The notes under the pieces: generated by a model | The model's input: the letters and a program-made list of their open reading frames with translations, nothing else | Told to the model about the DNA's origin: nothing | The model's database searches: none | Assembly (NCBI GenBank): GCA_029964075.1 | Contig: CM057146.1 | Coordinates: 12,853,501-12,917,500 of the forward strand | DNA length: 64,000 nt | Reading direction: 5' to 3' | Source: Patiria pectinifera | Lineage: Eukaryota; Echinodermata; Asteroidea; Valvatida; Asterinidae | Position numbers and translations under genes: made by a program | Shown: positions 33,228 to 46,200 of the stretch, piece by piece | Position numbering within the stretch: position 1 is the stretch's first letter | Layout of the letters: the number at the start of each line of letters is the position of its first letter

Positions 33228-33727
33228 NNNNNNNNNNNNNNNNNNNNNNNNNNNNNNNNNNNNNNNNNNNNNNNNNNNNNNNNNNNNNNNNNNNNNNNNN
33301 NNNNNNNNNNNNNNNNNNNNNNNNNNNNNNNNNNNNNNNNNNNNNNNNNNNNNNNNNNNNNNNNNNNNNNNNNNNNNNNNNNNNNNNNNNNNNNNNNNNN
33401 NNNNNNNNNNNNNNNNNNNNNNNNNNNNNNNNNNNNNNNNNNNNNNNNNNNNNNNNNNNNNNNNNNNNNNNNNNNNNNNNNNNNNNNNNNNNNNNNNNNN
33501 NNNNNNNNNNNNNNNNNNNNNNNNNNNNNNNNNNNNNNNNNNNNNNNNNNNNNNNNNNNNNNNNNNNNNNNNNNNNNNNNNNNNNNNNNNNNNNNNNNNN
33601 NNNNNNNNNNNNNNNNNNNNNNNNNNNNNNNNNNNNNNNNNNNNNNNNNNNNNNNNNNNNNNNNNNNNNNNNNNNNNNNNNNNNNNNNNNNNNNNNNNNN
33701 NNNNNNNNNNNNNNNNNNNNNNNNNNN
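33228..33727. other. Assembly gap of 500 N
   Basis: Exactly 500 unknown bases, a round number typical of a scaffolding gap of unknown size. The left side ends inside the CDR2 exon. The right side begins inside CLCN7 intron 4. Confidence 0.99.
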
Positions 33728-34133
33728 AGTCAGAATTTTATATTTCTAAATTCAAAACGCAACGCCCCAGGTGTTTGCGACATCGCAAGAACATGCTACG
33801 CGGCCAATCTCCATAAAATGGTTGTTTACATCTTACTCGCCAGCTGAACACTCCATTATTTTGCAAGAGGGATGTTTCAAAAAGCATGAAGAACTTGTTG
33901 AACAAAATGGGAATTTTTGGACGGAATTATTTAATTTTTTTTTACCGAAAGGTGAGTTTATGAATGGAGTCAATATGTCGTCGGTATTATCACTTGACTG
34001 CATAGAGCCTGGGTGCCGATAAATATCAGCACCCAGACTCTATGCAGTCTTAACAGAGTGATAAAACCTAGAGCACACATTTATTCCCCTTATTGAAGTA
34101 ATAATTAATTTCATTTCATTTTTTGTTTTGTAG
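33728..34133. other. Start of right contig: CLCN7 intron 4 remnant, family A element
   Basis: Matches 5394-5825 but has many small deletions in the first ~350 bases, including in the hairpin core (33985-34065), which is perfect in copy A. Low coverage at the contig edge is the simplest reason. Confidence 0.75.
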
Positions 34134-34244
34134 TTCTTTGCCTCCATGATGTCAACATTTACCCTCAATGTTCTTCTAAGTTTCTGGCAGGGAAAGCCCT
34201 GGAATCTCTCCAATCCTGGCCTCATCAATTTTGGTCCTTTTGAG
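34134..34244 (+). CDS. CLCN7: CLCN7 copy B exon 5
   Basis: 37 codons, base-identical to 5826-5936, between TAG acceptor and GTAGGA donor. Confidence 0.95.
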
Positions 34245-37200
34245 GTAGGACTTTTTTAAAATTTGTTTCAAATTATCCGACTTCTTGTATCAAGATTTTT
34301 TTGCATTGTGCATGGAGAGAATATTCGCTATCAGTTTCTGTTTTTTTGTTTCCATATTCCTCAGAAAAAGTATTATTGTATTACTTTTTTTTATGATTTG
34401 TTTATGATTTCGGTTTTATCAACATGTTTTGTACTTACTTTCAATACAAAGTAAAATAGGCATCTTCAAATCATTTGGCAACACCATCCTAAACTTTGCC
34501 AAAATGTATGCAGCAAGAATGTCAGAAAATCTCTTTTTAAAGCTACCAGAAATTAATTTAACACCAACTGTTGTGTTGAAAATAGTAGTTTCTCTTTGCA
34601 CTTTTAAAGGTTTGTTGGGCTTTTGGTTTTTTTTCTTTTGCAGGGTTTAATGTACTTCAGCTATGAAATCCCAGTGTTTCTTCTGATGGGAGTTTTGGGC
34701 GGGTTATTTGGTGCAATATTTAATTCAATCAACTATAGGTTGTCAATCTTCAGACTAAAGTGAGTACTCTCAGATAGACTATCATTATTCATAGTAAAAG
34801 TATATGACTGTTTTGTGTACTGTTGGTACAGTGATAGAATTGCAATCAAAGTTCCCATACATGTATATTATTAAGGGAATAAATGTGTGCTCCGGAGGTT
34901 TTTATCACTCTGTTTAAGACCACTTAGAGTCTGGGTGCTGATAATTACCCGAGCCGGAGGCTCTCGACCAATAGGAATGCGTAAACTGTCTTAGGTATTT
35001 ATGAATGTGAATTTAGCATACTACAATGATGCATTGCAGAAATATAATGCGTACATATATAACAGAGATGTAAATCCATCATTCAGAGTTTTACGTTTGT
35101 ACTATACTAGTTTGTACACTGCTTCTATTATTGTATTAAAAAAAATTTCTCTTTGGATAACTAACCATTTTAGCTTGTTACACAGGGTGGTCCAACAAAA
35201 GTCTCCATTGTTTCAGACGCACATTTCTCAAAATTGGGGACACATGTTGAAATTCTTTCAACTGTGTTAAAACTTATGAACCGGAATACAGTTTAACCAC
35301 AGTGACGTTCAACTTTTAGTTTTTCAGGTCTGTAGTTAACAGAGTATCATTTTTAAGTACCGAATAGCATTAAAATAGCTTTAAAAAAATTTGCCGTTGT
35401 CAAGATGTTTACTGACCAGAGCTTTACTCTCCAATTTTTTTTTCTTCCCAGATATGTTTACTCTCGGTACTCGTGTGTGATAGAAGCCATGATTGTTGCC
35501 TCGGTAACGGTCACGATATCCTTCCTGTGTATCTACCTGAGCGATGATTGCCGGCCCATCACCAGGGACATGAAGAACTCATTACAGGTATGGAAAGAAC
35601 CTTTGGAACAACACGAAAGTATACAATTTATTATACTGATCCTAGAGGGGCCAGTCTATAATCCTCTTTTGTACATAGCTGACTGAAGCCGTGTCCAAAT
35701 TACTTGGCTACGGCTTGAAATTACACTCCTGTCTATGGTAGCGGCTGCAGCCGCTTCACATGTAGCCAAGTAATTCGGAATAGGCCTGACTGACAGACTG
35801 ACTGTCACTTATTTATTTATTTATTCCATTTCTTTACCCTGGGTATGCCCAAACAGTTTAAAACTGGTTTCCATTGGGGCCCTGCATACAGTAAATAATG
35901 ACTACAAACATGTATAATTATACAATACATTACAAATAGAATAAAATTCAATACAGTGAGATAAAACATTATTTGGAATAATGCATAGGTGTTAAGCAAA
36001 TATTATAAATACAATATATTTTAAAACTATTATAACTACACGTACAGTATGAATGCTTTACTATAAAGTTGATTCAGTGAACCCGAAAAAATTGGATCTA
36101 TCCTGTAACATCAAGAAAAGAAAAAAAAATATTGCTGTAACTATATTCGCTGATTACGGGAGTTAGACTTACATAAGTAAAAAAAAAAGGCCCAAAAATT
36201 TAAATTTGCTGGCGCCAGAGGGCCAGCTTACAGTTTTCTTTGTACCTGTCTGACTGATACACTGACTGATTGTCACTTGTAAATTAGACTTGCATAAGTC
36301 TAAAAATGAACCAAAATTTTGAATTTGCTGATCCCAGAGGGCCAGCCTACTTTCTTCTTCGTACCTATTTGACTGAATGACTGACTGACTGACTGACTAC
36401 TCATTGTCACTTGTAACTTAGACTTGCATAAGTCTAAAAATGGCCCAAAATTTGAATTTGCAGGTGCCAGAGGGCCAACCTACAGTCTTCCTTGTACCTA
36501 TCTGACTGACCACTGACTGATTGTCACTTGTATTTTAGACTTGCGTATAAGCCTCACCTCGACGCAAGTGACTAACTAAACCCCTTGAACCGAAATGGTC
36601 TCGAACCAGCTGTACTACGCTGGCCTAGCCTTTTTATATTATTATTATTTTTGTTTTTGGCATCTTTTTTATATTTCATACTTGATTTTCCTAAAAATAC
36701 TGGCCAGCCAACACAACACCAATTTGTACATAAAAACTAAACATTCCGTGGAAGTTCCAATAACCAATCATTCATTCACTTTCATTTTCTTTCATTCACT
36801 TTTCATTCCACAAATAACACAGTTGCTTCTTTGGTTCGTATTTCTGTTGCGCCTTTTATTCATTTCTATTCATTAAATGGAATTTGGGTTGGGGTGATGT
36901 AAATCAATATTAGGATTTTTGCCCTTCACCGACGTATAAGCACTGTATACTGTAAAAATTGGAAAAAATCACTCGGGTGGGACTCAAACCCACGACCTCC
37001 TGCTTTCTAGTGCAGACGTCTTACCACTCAACCACCGAGCTTGCCTGGTTGGCTGGTTCGAATCTGATTTAGCAGCGGGTACCACAATCAAACTATTTGT
37101 TTTGAATTTGAATGTAATTGGGGTGATGTAAATCAATATAAGGTTTTGCCCTTCACTGACGTGCAAGGCCTCCTGCTTTCTAACTTTCACTCGGGAGGTA

Positions 37201-40200
37201 CCGGGTAACTTACTGAGTATTCAGTTTCTATACGTCGGTGAAGGGCAAAAACCTAATATTGCTTATACATTTCTGTTTCTACATTTCTTGTTGCAGATGT
37301 TTTGCAACGATGGCCAGTACAGTGCCTCGGCTTCCTTGTTCTTCAACACGCCGGAAGAGTCGGTCAAGAGTCTGTTTCACGACATGCAAGGTAAACAGCG
37401 CCCTCGCTTGTTCACTAGTGTGCGGACAAGGCAAATACAAATCATGCCAAATCCAGGAGCACGTTTTGGCGGCCCTTGAACTGGAACATGTTTCTGACGT
37501 CACAGCCGTGACCTGAAACATGTTTCCTGTGCACCGCGAAAACGACTGACCGGAAAATTGTTCGTGACGTCATGTTACTGCCTACGTGACTGCACACAAC
37601 CCAAAAAACATCACACGGCGACCGGACATGATAATAACAATAACATTCAAAGCAAAAGTGGGAGGTTTTTTTATAGCGTTTCCCTAAAGTTCTAAAAAGA
37701 GTAGGCCTGATATTTTGTATCAACTTTCGCACCAATTGAAGGTAAAAACCCACTATTTAAACCCCATTTATGGTAAAAAGTAACGTCGTCTGCTAAGCTT
37801 GTTTACCTTTCCGCCATCTTGAAACATAAGTGAACCGACCGGAAACCTCGGTTCAACTTTGGTCGAAACAATGACGTCATTTCAGTGTAACCGAAGCGCC
37901 AAAACGGCCGCGAACCAGAAACATGTTTACGGTCACAGCGCCAAAACGTGCCCCTGATCAGTGTCCGCATTACTTGGCTACGGCTTGAAATTGCACTCGT
38001 GTCTATGCCCATAGACTCGTGTGTAATTTCAAGCCGTAGCCAAGGAATATGCATGGATTTAATGTGAGATATGCTCGGAAGTTCTTCGGTCCCGATACCA
38101 AAGTTCCCAATAGTTGAATTGCTTCCTCATGTTAATAGCGCCCTCTGCTGCCGCGATGGCTAGACCGCACTTGCCCCGGGTCGGGACCCGCTGCATTCTG
38201 GGAACCAAATCCATATGTAGTCTTCTTGGACCTGAAGTCCGTATCATTGAAATCCATACAGGGAAGCTGACTAGGTGAATTATAACAATTGAAAAGTTGA
38301 ACAAAGAACTTGACTGGAGCGGGGCTTGAACCTGCGACCGTTGGCTCCGGTTCATGACTTTGGGCGTGATCCCTGGCTGTATGGCACACTGGTTAATAAT
38401 GGCTTCTGACAATTAAAGTGCCCCTTGAACAAAGTTATTAACATAACTACCTACATAGGGCTGGATAGTTCGGTTGGTAGAGCACCGGAACGGTTATCCA
38501 GAGGTTGCAGGTTTCAAGCCCTGCTGCATTCAATTACTTTGTTGTACTTTTCAATTGTTATAATTCACCTAGTCAGTTTCCCTGTGTGGTTCATTTGAAA
38601 AGTTATATAATAAATATTGCTATCCTCTGATTCAGGCTTCTGACTAGCGCCCCTTGAACAAAGATATTGACTTATTGGGGGATTGCCAACATAGGGCTGG
38701 ATAGCTCAGTTGGTAGAGCACCGGAACGGTTATCCGGAGGTCGCAGGTTCAAGCCTCGTTCCAGTCAATTTCGTTGTTCGACTTTTCAATCATTGAAATC
38801 CAGCTTTTCCAGAAATTTTCTTTCCCAATCTTTCCCTTAGGTTCCTACAGCGTATCCACCCTGTTAGTCTTCTGCATTTGTTACTTCCTCCTCGCGTGTT
38901 GGACCTACGGACTGAGCGTGCCCAGCGGCCTCTTCATTCCATCCCTGTTGACCGGCGCGGCCTGGGGCCGGCTGATCGGCACCGCTATGCCCTATATCTT
39001 CCCTGAAGCTGTGAGATATGATAACTTTTATTGTATCAATCTTTGACAATTGTGCAAAAAAAGTGGAGTTATTATATAATGTGGTGCTTATATTGCACAT
39101 GGATTCTTCAGTGAATATGTGACCTGCCATATCATAATGAGGAATAACCCCCATCTTTGACTTTTCAAGTTACGTACATCATGTCAAAGCATAAATCATT
39201 GGCTTTCCAATGATACCAAATTTATTTATGTAGCTTAAGTTATTCCAAAGATATGACGCAGGAACTTCAACAGTGTCCCGCCGAGCTTCGCCAACCCCAT
39301 TTCGCGAAAACAGCTTTGAAAAAATGCGCAGTGCGCCGACAACAGCGGTGGAAAACTTTCTTCAGTTTCCAACTTTCGGGGATATTTTTTCCCAACAAAA
39401 ATGCATAGTGTATGATAAGTTGGATACCTTGGCTACTCAAAAATAACAAAAAACACAATATTGATTTTGACATGATTTTCTAGTGTATCCAACTTCAGGC
39501 GGTGATTACTCAAAACATGGTTTTGGGGGACATTCCTCATTTTGCCACAGTAGGTCACATATATTCACAATGTAATACAATGTAGTACATGTGCTGATGA
39601 GTTTAAATAACGCACTTCACAATTATTACCCCTGCTCATCAGGCAATGAGATCGGTATTCTGCAGCAGGTTAAGATCCGTGCAGTCTGGTCTCTAAGCGC
39701 AAATAAGTTTCGAGCTACATGTAGGGTTTTTTTAGCACATATAGGGCTAGAAACTGTAGGTGTATTTTTGTTGGCCTTACAGACCTTTTGAACCTCGCAG
39801 TTTTCATTCTTATGCCCTGGAATAAGAATAAATGCAAGAATTTGTAAAAAGCTTAATTTTATCTCATTTGGAGAAAACTTCTTGTGTTTTTTTTCCCGTT
39901 TTCCGTCATTTCATATTTTTTACATTCTTGTTTTTCTCAGACATTGTCCTCGCCTGGAATATACGCATTTTTTGGGGCAGCAGCTCAACTTGGTAAGTTA
40001 AAATTTAAAAAAAAAATGAAAAAAAGTTTAAAATCATGCTATTAGTTGGCAAAATGTTTGGAACAATTATCCAAAGTACTGTTGCCTGGGAGAGAGACAG
40101 ACATTTTGTGCTCAGCAAGGACCCATTTTTATTTAATATTGGATGGCTTTGAGGAGGATGCAAGAATAAATTGCACAAGCTATAAGATGAGTGCAATATT

Positions 40201-43200
40201 GTTGTAGCGAGTGCAATATATTCTTGAATCCCCTGAAAAAAAAAAATCAAAAATTAGGCCCAAAAAATAAAATAGTCGGTCTCTGGTCAGACCGAAGTTC
40301 CGGAATTGATGCGGCAACGCCTTTTGGGGGCTTTTCTTTTTTTTCTCTGGTGTGGGCAGGTTCAGAGGTAATCTACGGCAACGCTTTGGGGGCTTTCTTT
40401 ATTAAGCTTGAATTGTACAGACAAGGTGGGGTATTATTTTGCTTTTGTGTCCTCATTATACATTGGTGTCCTCCATAATATGCCTTGGTGCCCTTTATCA
40501 TCGGCCTGCGCACTTCGCGTCTTGGTGCTCCTTGGTACAAAAAATTTGTCATCCACTAATATGCCTTGGTGCTTTATGTTGCCTTGGTGCAATTTCCCCA
40601 TGCCTTGGTGCTCCTTGGTACAAAAAATTTGAAATTACGGCAATAGAGAGCGTATTATGGTCCAAGTGTTATTAGGCCTATTTATATCAGGCTGACTTGA
40701 TACGCAAGAACTAAATTTCAAGACACTGTCTTTATTTATCGAATTGCGTTGAATGTTCTTAGCTTACCGAAGCAAATTTTGCGCCGCTTAAAGCTGCCAT
40801 AGTTTTTGTTTTGAATTGCTGTGTGCAACAGTATAGGAGATTTCCAAAGTTCAGCTTTTTTTTACAGCTGCAGCTATTTTTATCAGTGGTCACTCACACC
40901 CCTGTAACTGTGAGGTTCTATGCTCTTGATTGTGAGGGAACCAGTGAAATTTGTTAAAATGCCCGGATAAAGATAATATCGAAAATAATATTGTCCTCAT
41001 CCGGGTACCTTTTAGTGACATAATATTGCAGTCATCCGGGTACTTTTACGAAGCATACAATACGCTGATTTATTTTTACAACTGGAATCCTGATATAAAT
41101 AATAATATACATTGTATAATGTTTATATATATTTAAGCGCATTGTTACTAAAAAAATCGTCATTGTGTTTTATATATACAGGGTGAGTTAAAAAAAACGA
41201 AACCCAAATGTCGGTACCATTGTTTTGGTGAAGTTCTGAATGCAGCACTTTCAAAATCTAGGATATGAAAGCTCAATTCACAAGCTTTCTTTTAGTACAA
41301 GAATCATTCAAATCACTCATGTACTTTTCAAGTTACGGAATTTTAAACACAACCACCGTTTTAAGGTTCTGTCCACGGATCACAAGATGGTAAGTGTGCT
41401 TTCAGCAAAACGAAAACAAATCACATAGGGATGTGTGTGAATTGTTTTAGTTCTGCTGAAAGAGCACACACCTTTTGTGTGATCCATGGACAGAACTTTA
41501 AAACGGTGGTTGTGTCTATTCCATACCTTGAAAAGTACTTAAGTGATTTGAATGATTCTTGTACTAAAAGAAAGTTTATGAATTGGGCTTTTATATCCTA
41601 GATTTTGAAAGTGCTACATGCAGAACTTCACTAAAACAATAGTCCCGACATTAGGGTTTTGTGTTTTTTTACTCACCCTGTACATGTATCTGTCCACAAC
41701 ATTCAACAGTTGATATATTTAAGATCTTCCTTATTTTTCCCATGTCGTAGGCGGCATTGTACGCATGACCATCAGCCTAACAGTCATCCTCATGGAGGCA
41801 ACCGGCAACATCACCCTAGGCTTACCCCTCATGCTCATTATGGTCCTAGCCAAGTGGGTCGGCGACATCTTCAACCACGGCTTGTATGACATTCACATTG
41901 CGCTGCAGAGCGTGCCGCTGCTGAACTGGGACCCCCCGCCTATGAGTACAACCATACGAGCCATGTGAGTTCTGTCTTCTGACTTAACAGACCCGAAACT
42001 CAAATGTCTACGATTGTGACTACATTATGAGTAGACTTCACTCACTAGAATTTGAACGTTGATTTGGAAATTAAATCTTAGTATGTACAGCATATGTTAA
42101 GTCTGTCACAAGCCAGTGTGGCTCATCAGACCAGCACATAGAGCTATTTTAAATTACTAGAGCGCTAACTCCACATTCTTATACACAAGTGATACTTTGC
42201 GCCTTCCTGTTTGTGCACAAACATTTTGAATTCATGCGCGTGTTTGTACTGCACATTTGAAATGACAGGCTTGTTTTGAAAGTGTACCAAAATGCAACCA
42301 AGGCGCAAGGCCATGCGGTTAAAAAACGCCTCGGCAAAAAAAAAATCATCTGCAGCGGATACGCGCACGCTGCTGCATTGTTTAAGAGAGCAAATGAAAC
42401 ACTCAATTACTGATTGTGCGTTTCGTTTTTTGGCACATGGCTTCAATAGTGCACCTGTGTAGAATACAAATGCAGATATGCAAAAGTTGTACAAACACGC
42501 ACAAAATTTCAAGTTTTCCATAGGTTTGTGCACAAGCGCCTCCGCAGGCATCACTTTGTACATTGAGTCAGCGCTCTAGTAATCTAATATAGCTCTATGG
42601 TCACAAGCCAATATGGCTCATCAGGCCAGCATTATCTCTCGTTTCCATAGCATGAAACATTGAGAATATTTGTATTCCTTCTTGATGGGATGTATACAAG
42701 TCCATCAAAGATTCTCCCCAGCAAATGCTGGTAACTGTTAGCAAAAATCCCTGCTTACTGTAGCAGAAAATTGTCAGTACCCGGGTTAAAAAGGACTGTT
42801 TGCATAAAAAGGAAACCCAAATGTCGGGACCATTGTTGTATTGAAAGTTCTGCATGAACACCACAAATGACTCAGCCCAATTCATAAGCTTTCTTTTAGT
42901 ACAAGAATCATTCAAATCACTCATGTACTTTTAAAGTTTGGAAATTTGAAACAACCACAATTGACTCAAGCTATATAAGGTCTGCATTACACATGCAAGA
43001 TTGAAACGTACAAAACCACATCAAATTGGAAGTGAGACAGTTGTTATGTAACGTGGTTTTAATCAAGATAGGCTGTTGATTTTCCATAGGGAGGTAATGG
43101 CTCACCCAGTAACCACCTTCAATATGGTGGAACGAGTCGGTCGCATACTTGAAGTCTTGAAAGACCCCAGAGTGAATCACAATGGTTTCCCTGTCGTGGA

Positions 43201-46200
43201 CTCATACGTTCCCGTAAGTTATTTGCTGTTACTTTTATTAATAAGGGAATAAATGTGTGCTCGGGAGGTTTTAATCACTCTGGGCGAGGGTATTTATCAG
43301 TACCCAGACTCCAAGCGGTCTTAAACAGAGTGATTAATGCCGACCAAGCACATATTTATTCCCATTCATAAATACCTTTTCTGTCAAATAAATCTAAACT
43401 TTTCGATCAAGAAAACCTGATTTTGTTCAACAGGTTCACTTCATGTTTTCTTTTAAACACCCCTCTAGCTTAATAATGGAGTGTCCAGCTGGCGAGTAAG
43501 ATGTAAACAGCTCCTTTTATGGAGATCGGGTCGCGCGTACTTGTGCGATGTTGCACAGAATGCACCTAGGGCATTGCGTTGTGAATTTAGGACTATAAAA
43601 TTCTGACTCACTGGTAGTATTGCACATGCCTACGCGAGGATTGTGAACGTTCAACCAATAAAACAGTAAGAGGCACTGGATTTTTTGGAGTCCAAATTTC
43701 ATGTGACACTGGAAAAGTGTTTAAGACCAGCTAGCCATGTCTTTATCATCCATTTAAGATCTGCCACATAACGGGCTCTCGACCAATAGGAATGGGTAAA
43801 CTGCCTTAGGTATTTATGAATGATATTTAATTCTGGTAATGAAACCAAGGATTCCTCAAAAGCACCAAAGGCACTGTAGCTGACAAACCTGAAGAAACCT
43901 GCAGAGAGAAGACAATGAAGAAATTATGTAGAGGGGGGAGGAAAACCCAAGATATATTCAGGGGGAACCCACAGAATCAGGCTAGGACGGAATACCCATT
44001 CCACGGGCGGACTTGGGAGAGATTCAACCCTGGACCATAGAAGTTCAAACCCAGCTCTGCCCTCTGAAGGGATTCTAATAACTGAGAGTATCATCCAGGT
44101 CATTCAAGGTCGGAAAAGTGCGAGGACAGTCTTGTTTGATTGGTTCCATATTTTTGTCTTTGTTCCAGAATGGCCTTACGTTTGGCGTCTTCAGGGGAAC
44201 AATCCTTAGGTCGCAGTTAATCGTTCTACTGAAAAATAAGGTGAGGTTCTTTTTCTCTCTTACCACTGTTTCTTCCTGTTAATTGCAATTTGTGAATTTT
44301 TTTCCTTCTCATTTTGCAAACTATTTGCAGCGTGGCCCCAACCAAATTTTGTATTTTAACCCATTTAACCCATTGCTAATAGCAACTGTACTACATTGCA
44401 GGCCTGCTACATTGAGTGGAGGGCGGCGACCAAGTCCCGAGTTGGTGTAGGCTAGGCTGCACCCCGCATCGCATCGTACTACATTGTATTACATTGTGTT
44501 TAGTCACTGATGAACCCATATAAAACCATAGAGTGCTCAGGGGGTTTCGGACGTTACTGGGAGTAAATAGGCAGGATGGTTTGGGTGCTTCCGCGATCTA
44601 TAGGTGAAAAAAAATCATTGTTACCCACACTACCAAAGTAACTCTTTTAATAATATAATAAGGTATTAATCAACTATCTTTGAATGACGTTCTTAATATG
44701 ATTTTACACATTCAGGTTTTCAGCGTCTGGCCCAACCTGTACGATCCCCACGTCCCTGTAGGCATTGAAGACTTCCGAGATGATTACCCGCGCTACCCAG
44801 ACATCAACAAGCTGGAGATATCGGAACTAGAGAAAGACTGCATGATTGACTTGAGACAGTTCATGAATCCGTCGCCGTACACAGTATCCAAGGTATGTTC
44901 ACCGTCCTGCGTGGGTCGTATGCAGTCTTTGGTGGTCCCACAGGGCAGACTATAGTGTCGTCTTTGTGCCTATCCCATTGACCGACTGTCACTGATGAGC
45001 TGGGCAGTGCTCTCATATATGATTACCCTGTAATGCCAATGAATGGGCTAAATCCGGCCCAGACCAGATGCATGAAAAGACAGTGAGTAGCCATTCTGAA
45101 TCCATTGATTCAAATTTTGTGCGCACTTGGACCGGCTTTACTTGGCTTGGCTTATCTTGTTTTAAGGTAGAGTAGATCATTTGCAGCTATCCAAAAAGTA
45201 ACTGACCAAATTATTGTTGAAAAACGTACTTGGTTTGAAGATAGTAATGGGACTAAACTCCCTGTGAAATTATTCTTTCTGGCATGCTGTCATTTTGAAG
45301 AAAATTATTAAAAGAAGGTTATTTCCAAAGATGCATTTTAAGATGCATTTTTGGAAATTTCCGTTAGTAGTTTGGTTTAAATTTGGCGACTGGTGCGCGC
45401 AAACTTTGACGAGATGCACACATGCGCACGGTTGCAACAATTCGTCAGTTGCTACAATTCAGCAGTTCAGCGCATGATATTGCGTCGCTGCAATCTGCTG
45501 AATAAAAACGTGTCCTGGAAAGTGATTTCGGGCACAATTCAAAATATATATTTTGAATTGAAATCGAGATCCTAGAATATTGTTTTCTTGGAATATACGG
45601 CATTCACAGAGCTAAAACTTCATCAGGTTAGTTGTTAAGCACCCTTCTTTAGATTTCAAATGAAAAAATGCACAAATGACAAATGATATACTCTACATTT
45701 AAGAATTTCATTCACTGAAAACGGGCATAAGTTTGGACCTCTAACCCTTGGTTTTTTATGTTTTCTGCAAGTTTTTCAGTTTGATTGTTTCAAATTTGTT
45801 TTCCTTACTTTTGCAGGAGGCTTCCCTTCCCAGGATTTTCCGTCTATTTAGAGCTCTAGGTCTACGCCATTTAGTTGTGATTGACGATTCCAATCGCGTA
45901 AGTCCAACTATGGCATCATTTTCAAAAAAGTTCTTTCCTGAGCCCTGATCTCCAGTTGGCAGATTTCACGGAACCTCTTTTCTGTGATCAAATCCATTCA
46001 GAGGTTTATTTTGCTGAAATAAATTGAGTTGGAAAAAAATGAAAGTTTTAAACTTTAAAGTGACGTACCTGAATTCATAAAGTATAACCAATGTTATCGT
46101 ATTGTGACTAACTAAATTCTTAATTTTTGTGTATAAAAAAAAAAAAACGAAAAGAATGATGCAACCTGACGCAACGTTTTTCTTCATATATCATCTCAAG

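Noticed and set aside
33024-33847. Long open frames on the plus strand across the gap
   Set aside because: They consist mostly of translated N and are antisense to the CDR2 exon.
38695-38785. Possible functional tRNA gene
   Set aside because: Acceptor and anticodon stems can form, but position 33 is C instead of T, the T stem is weak, and it belongs to a dispersed family with a shared tail. Treated as a SINE.
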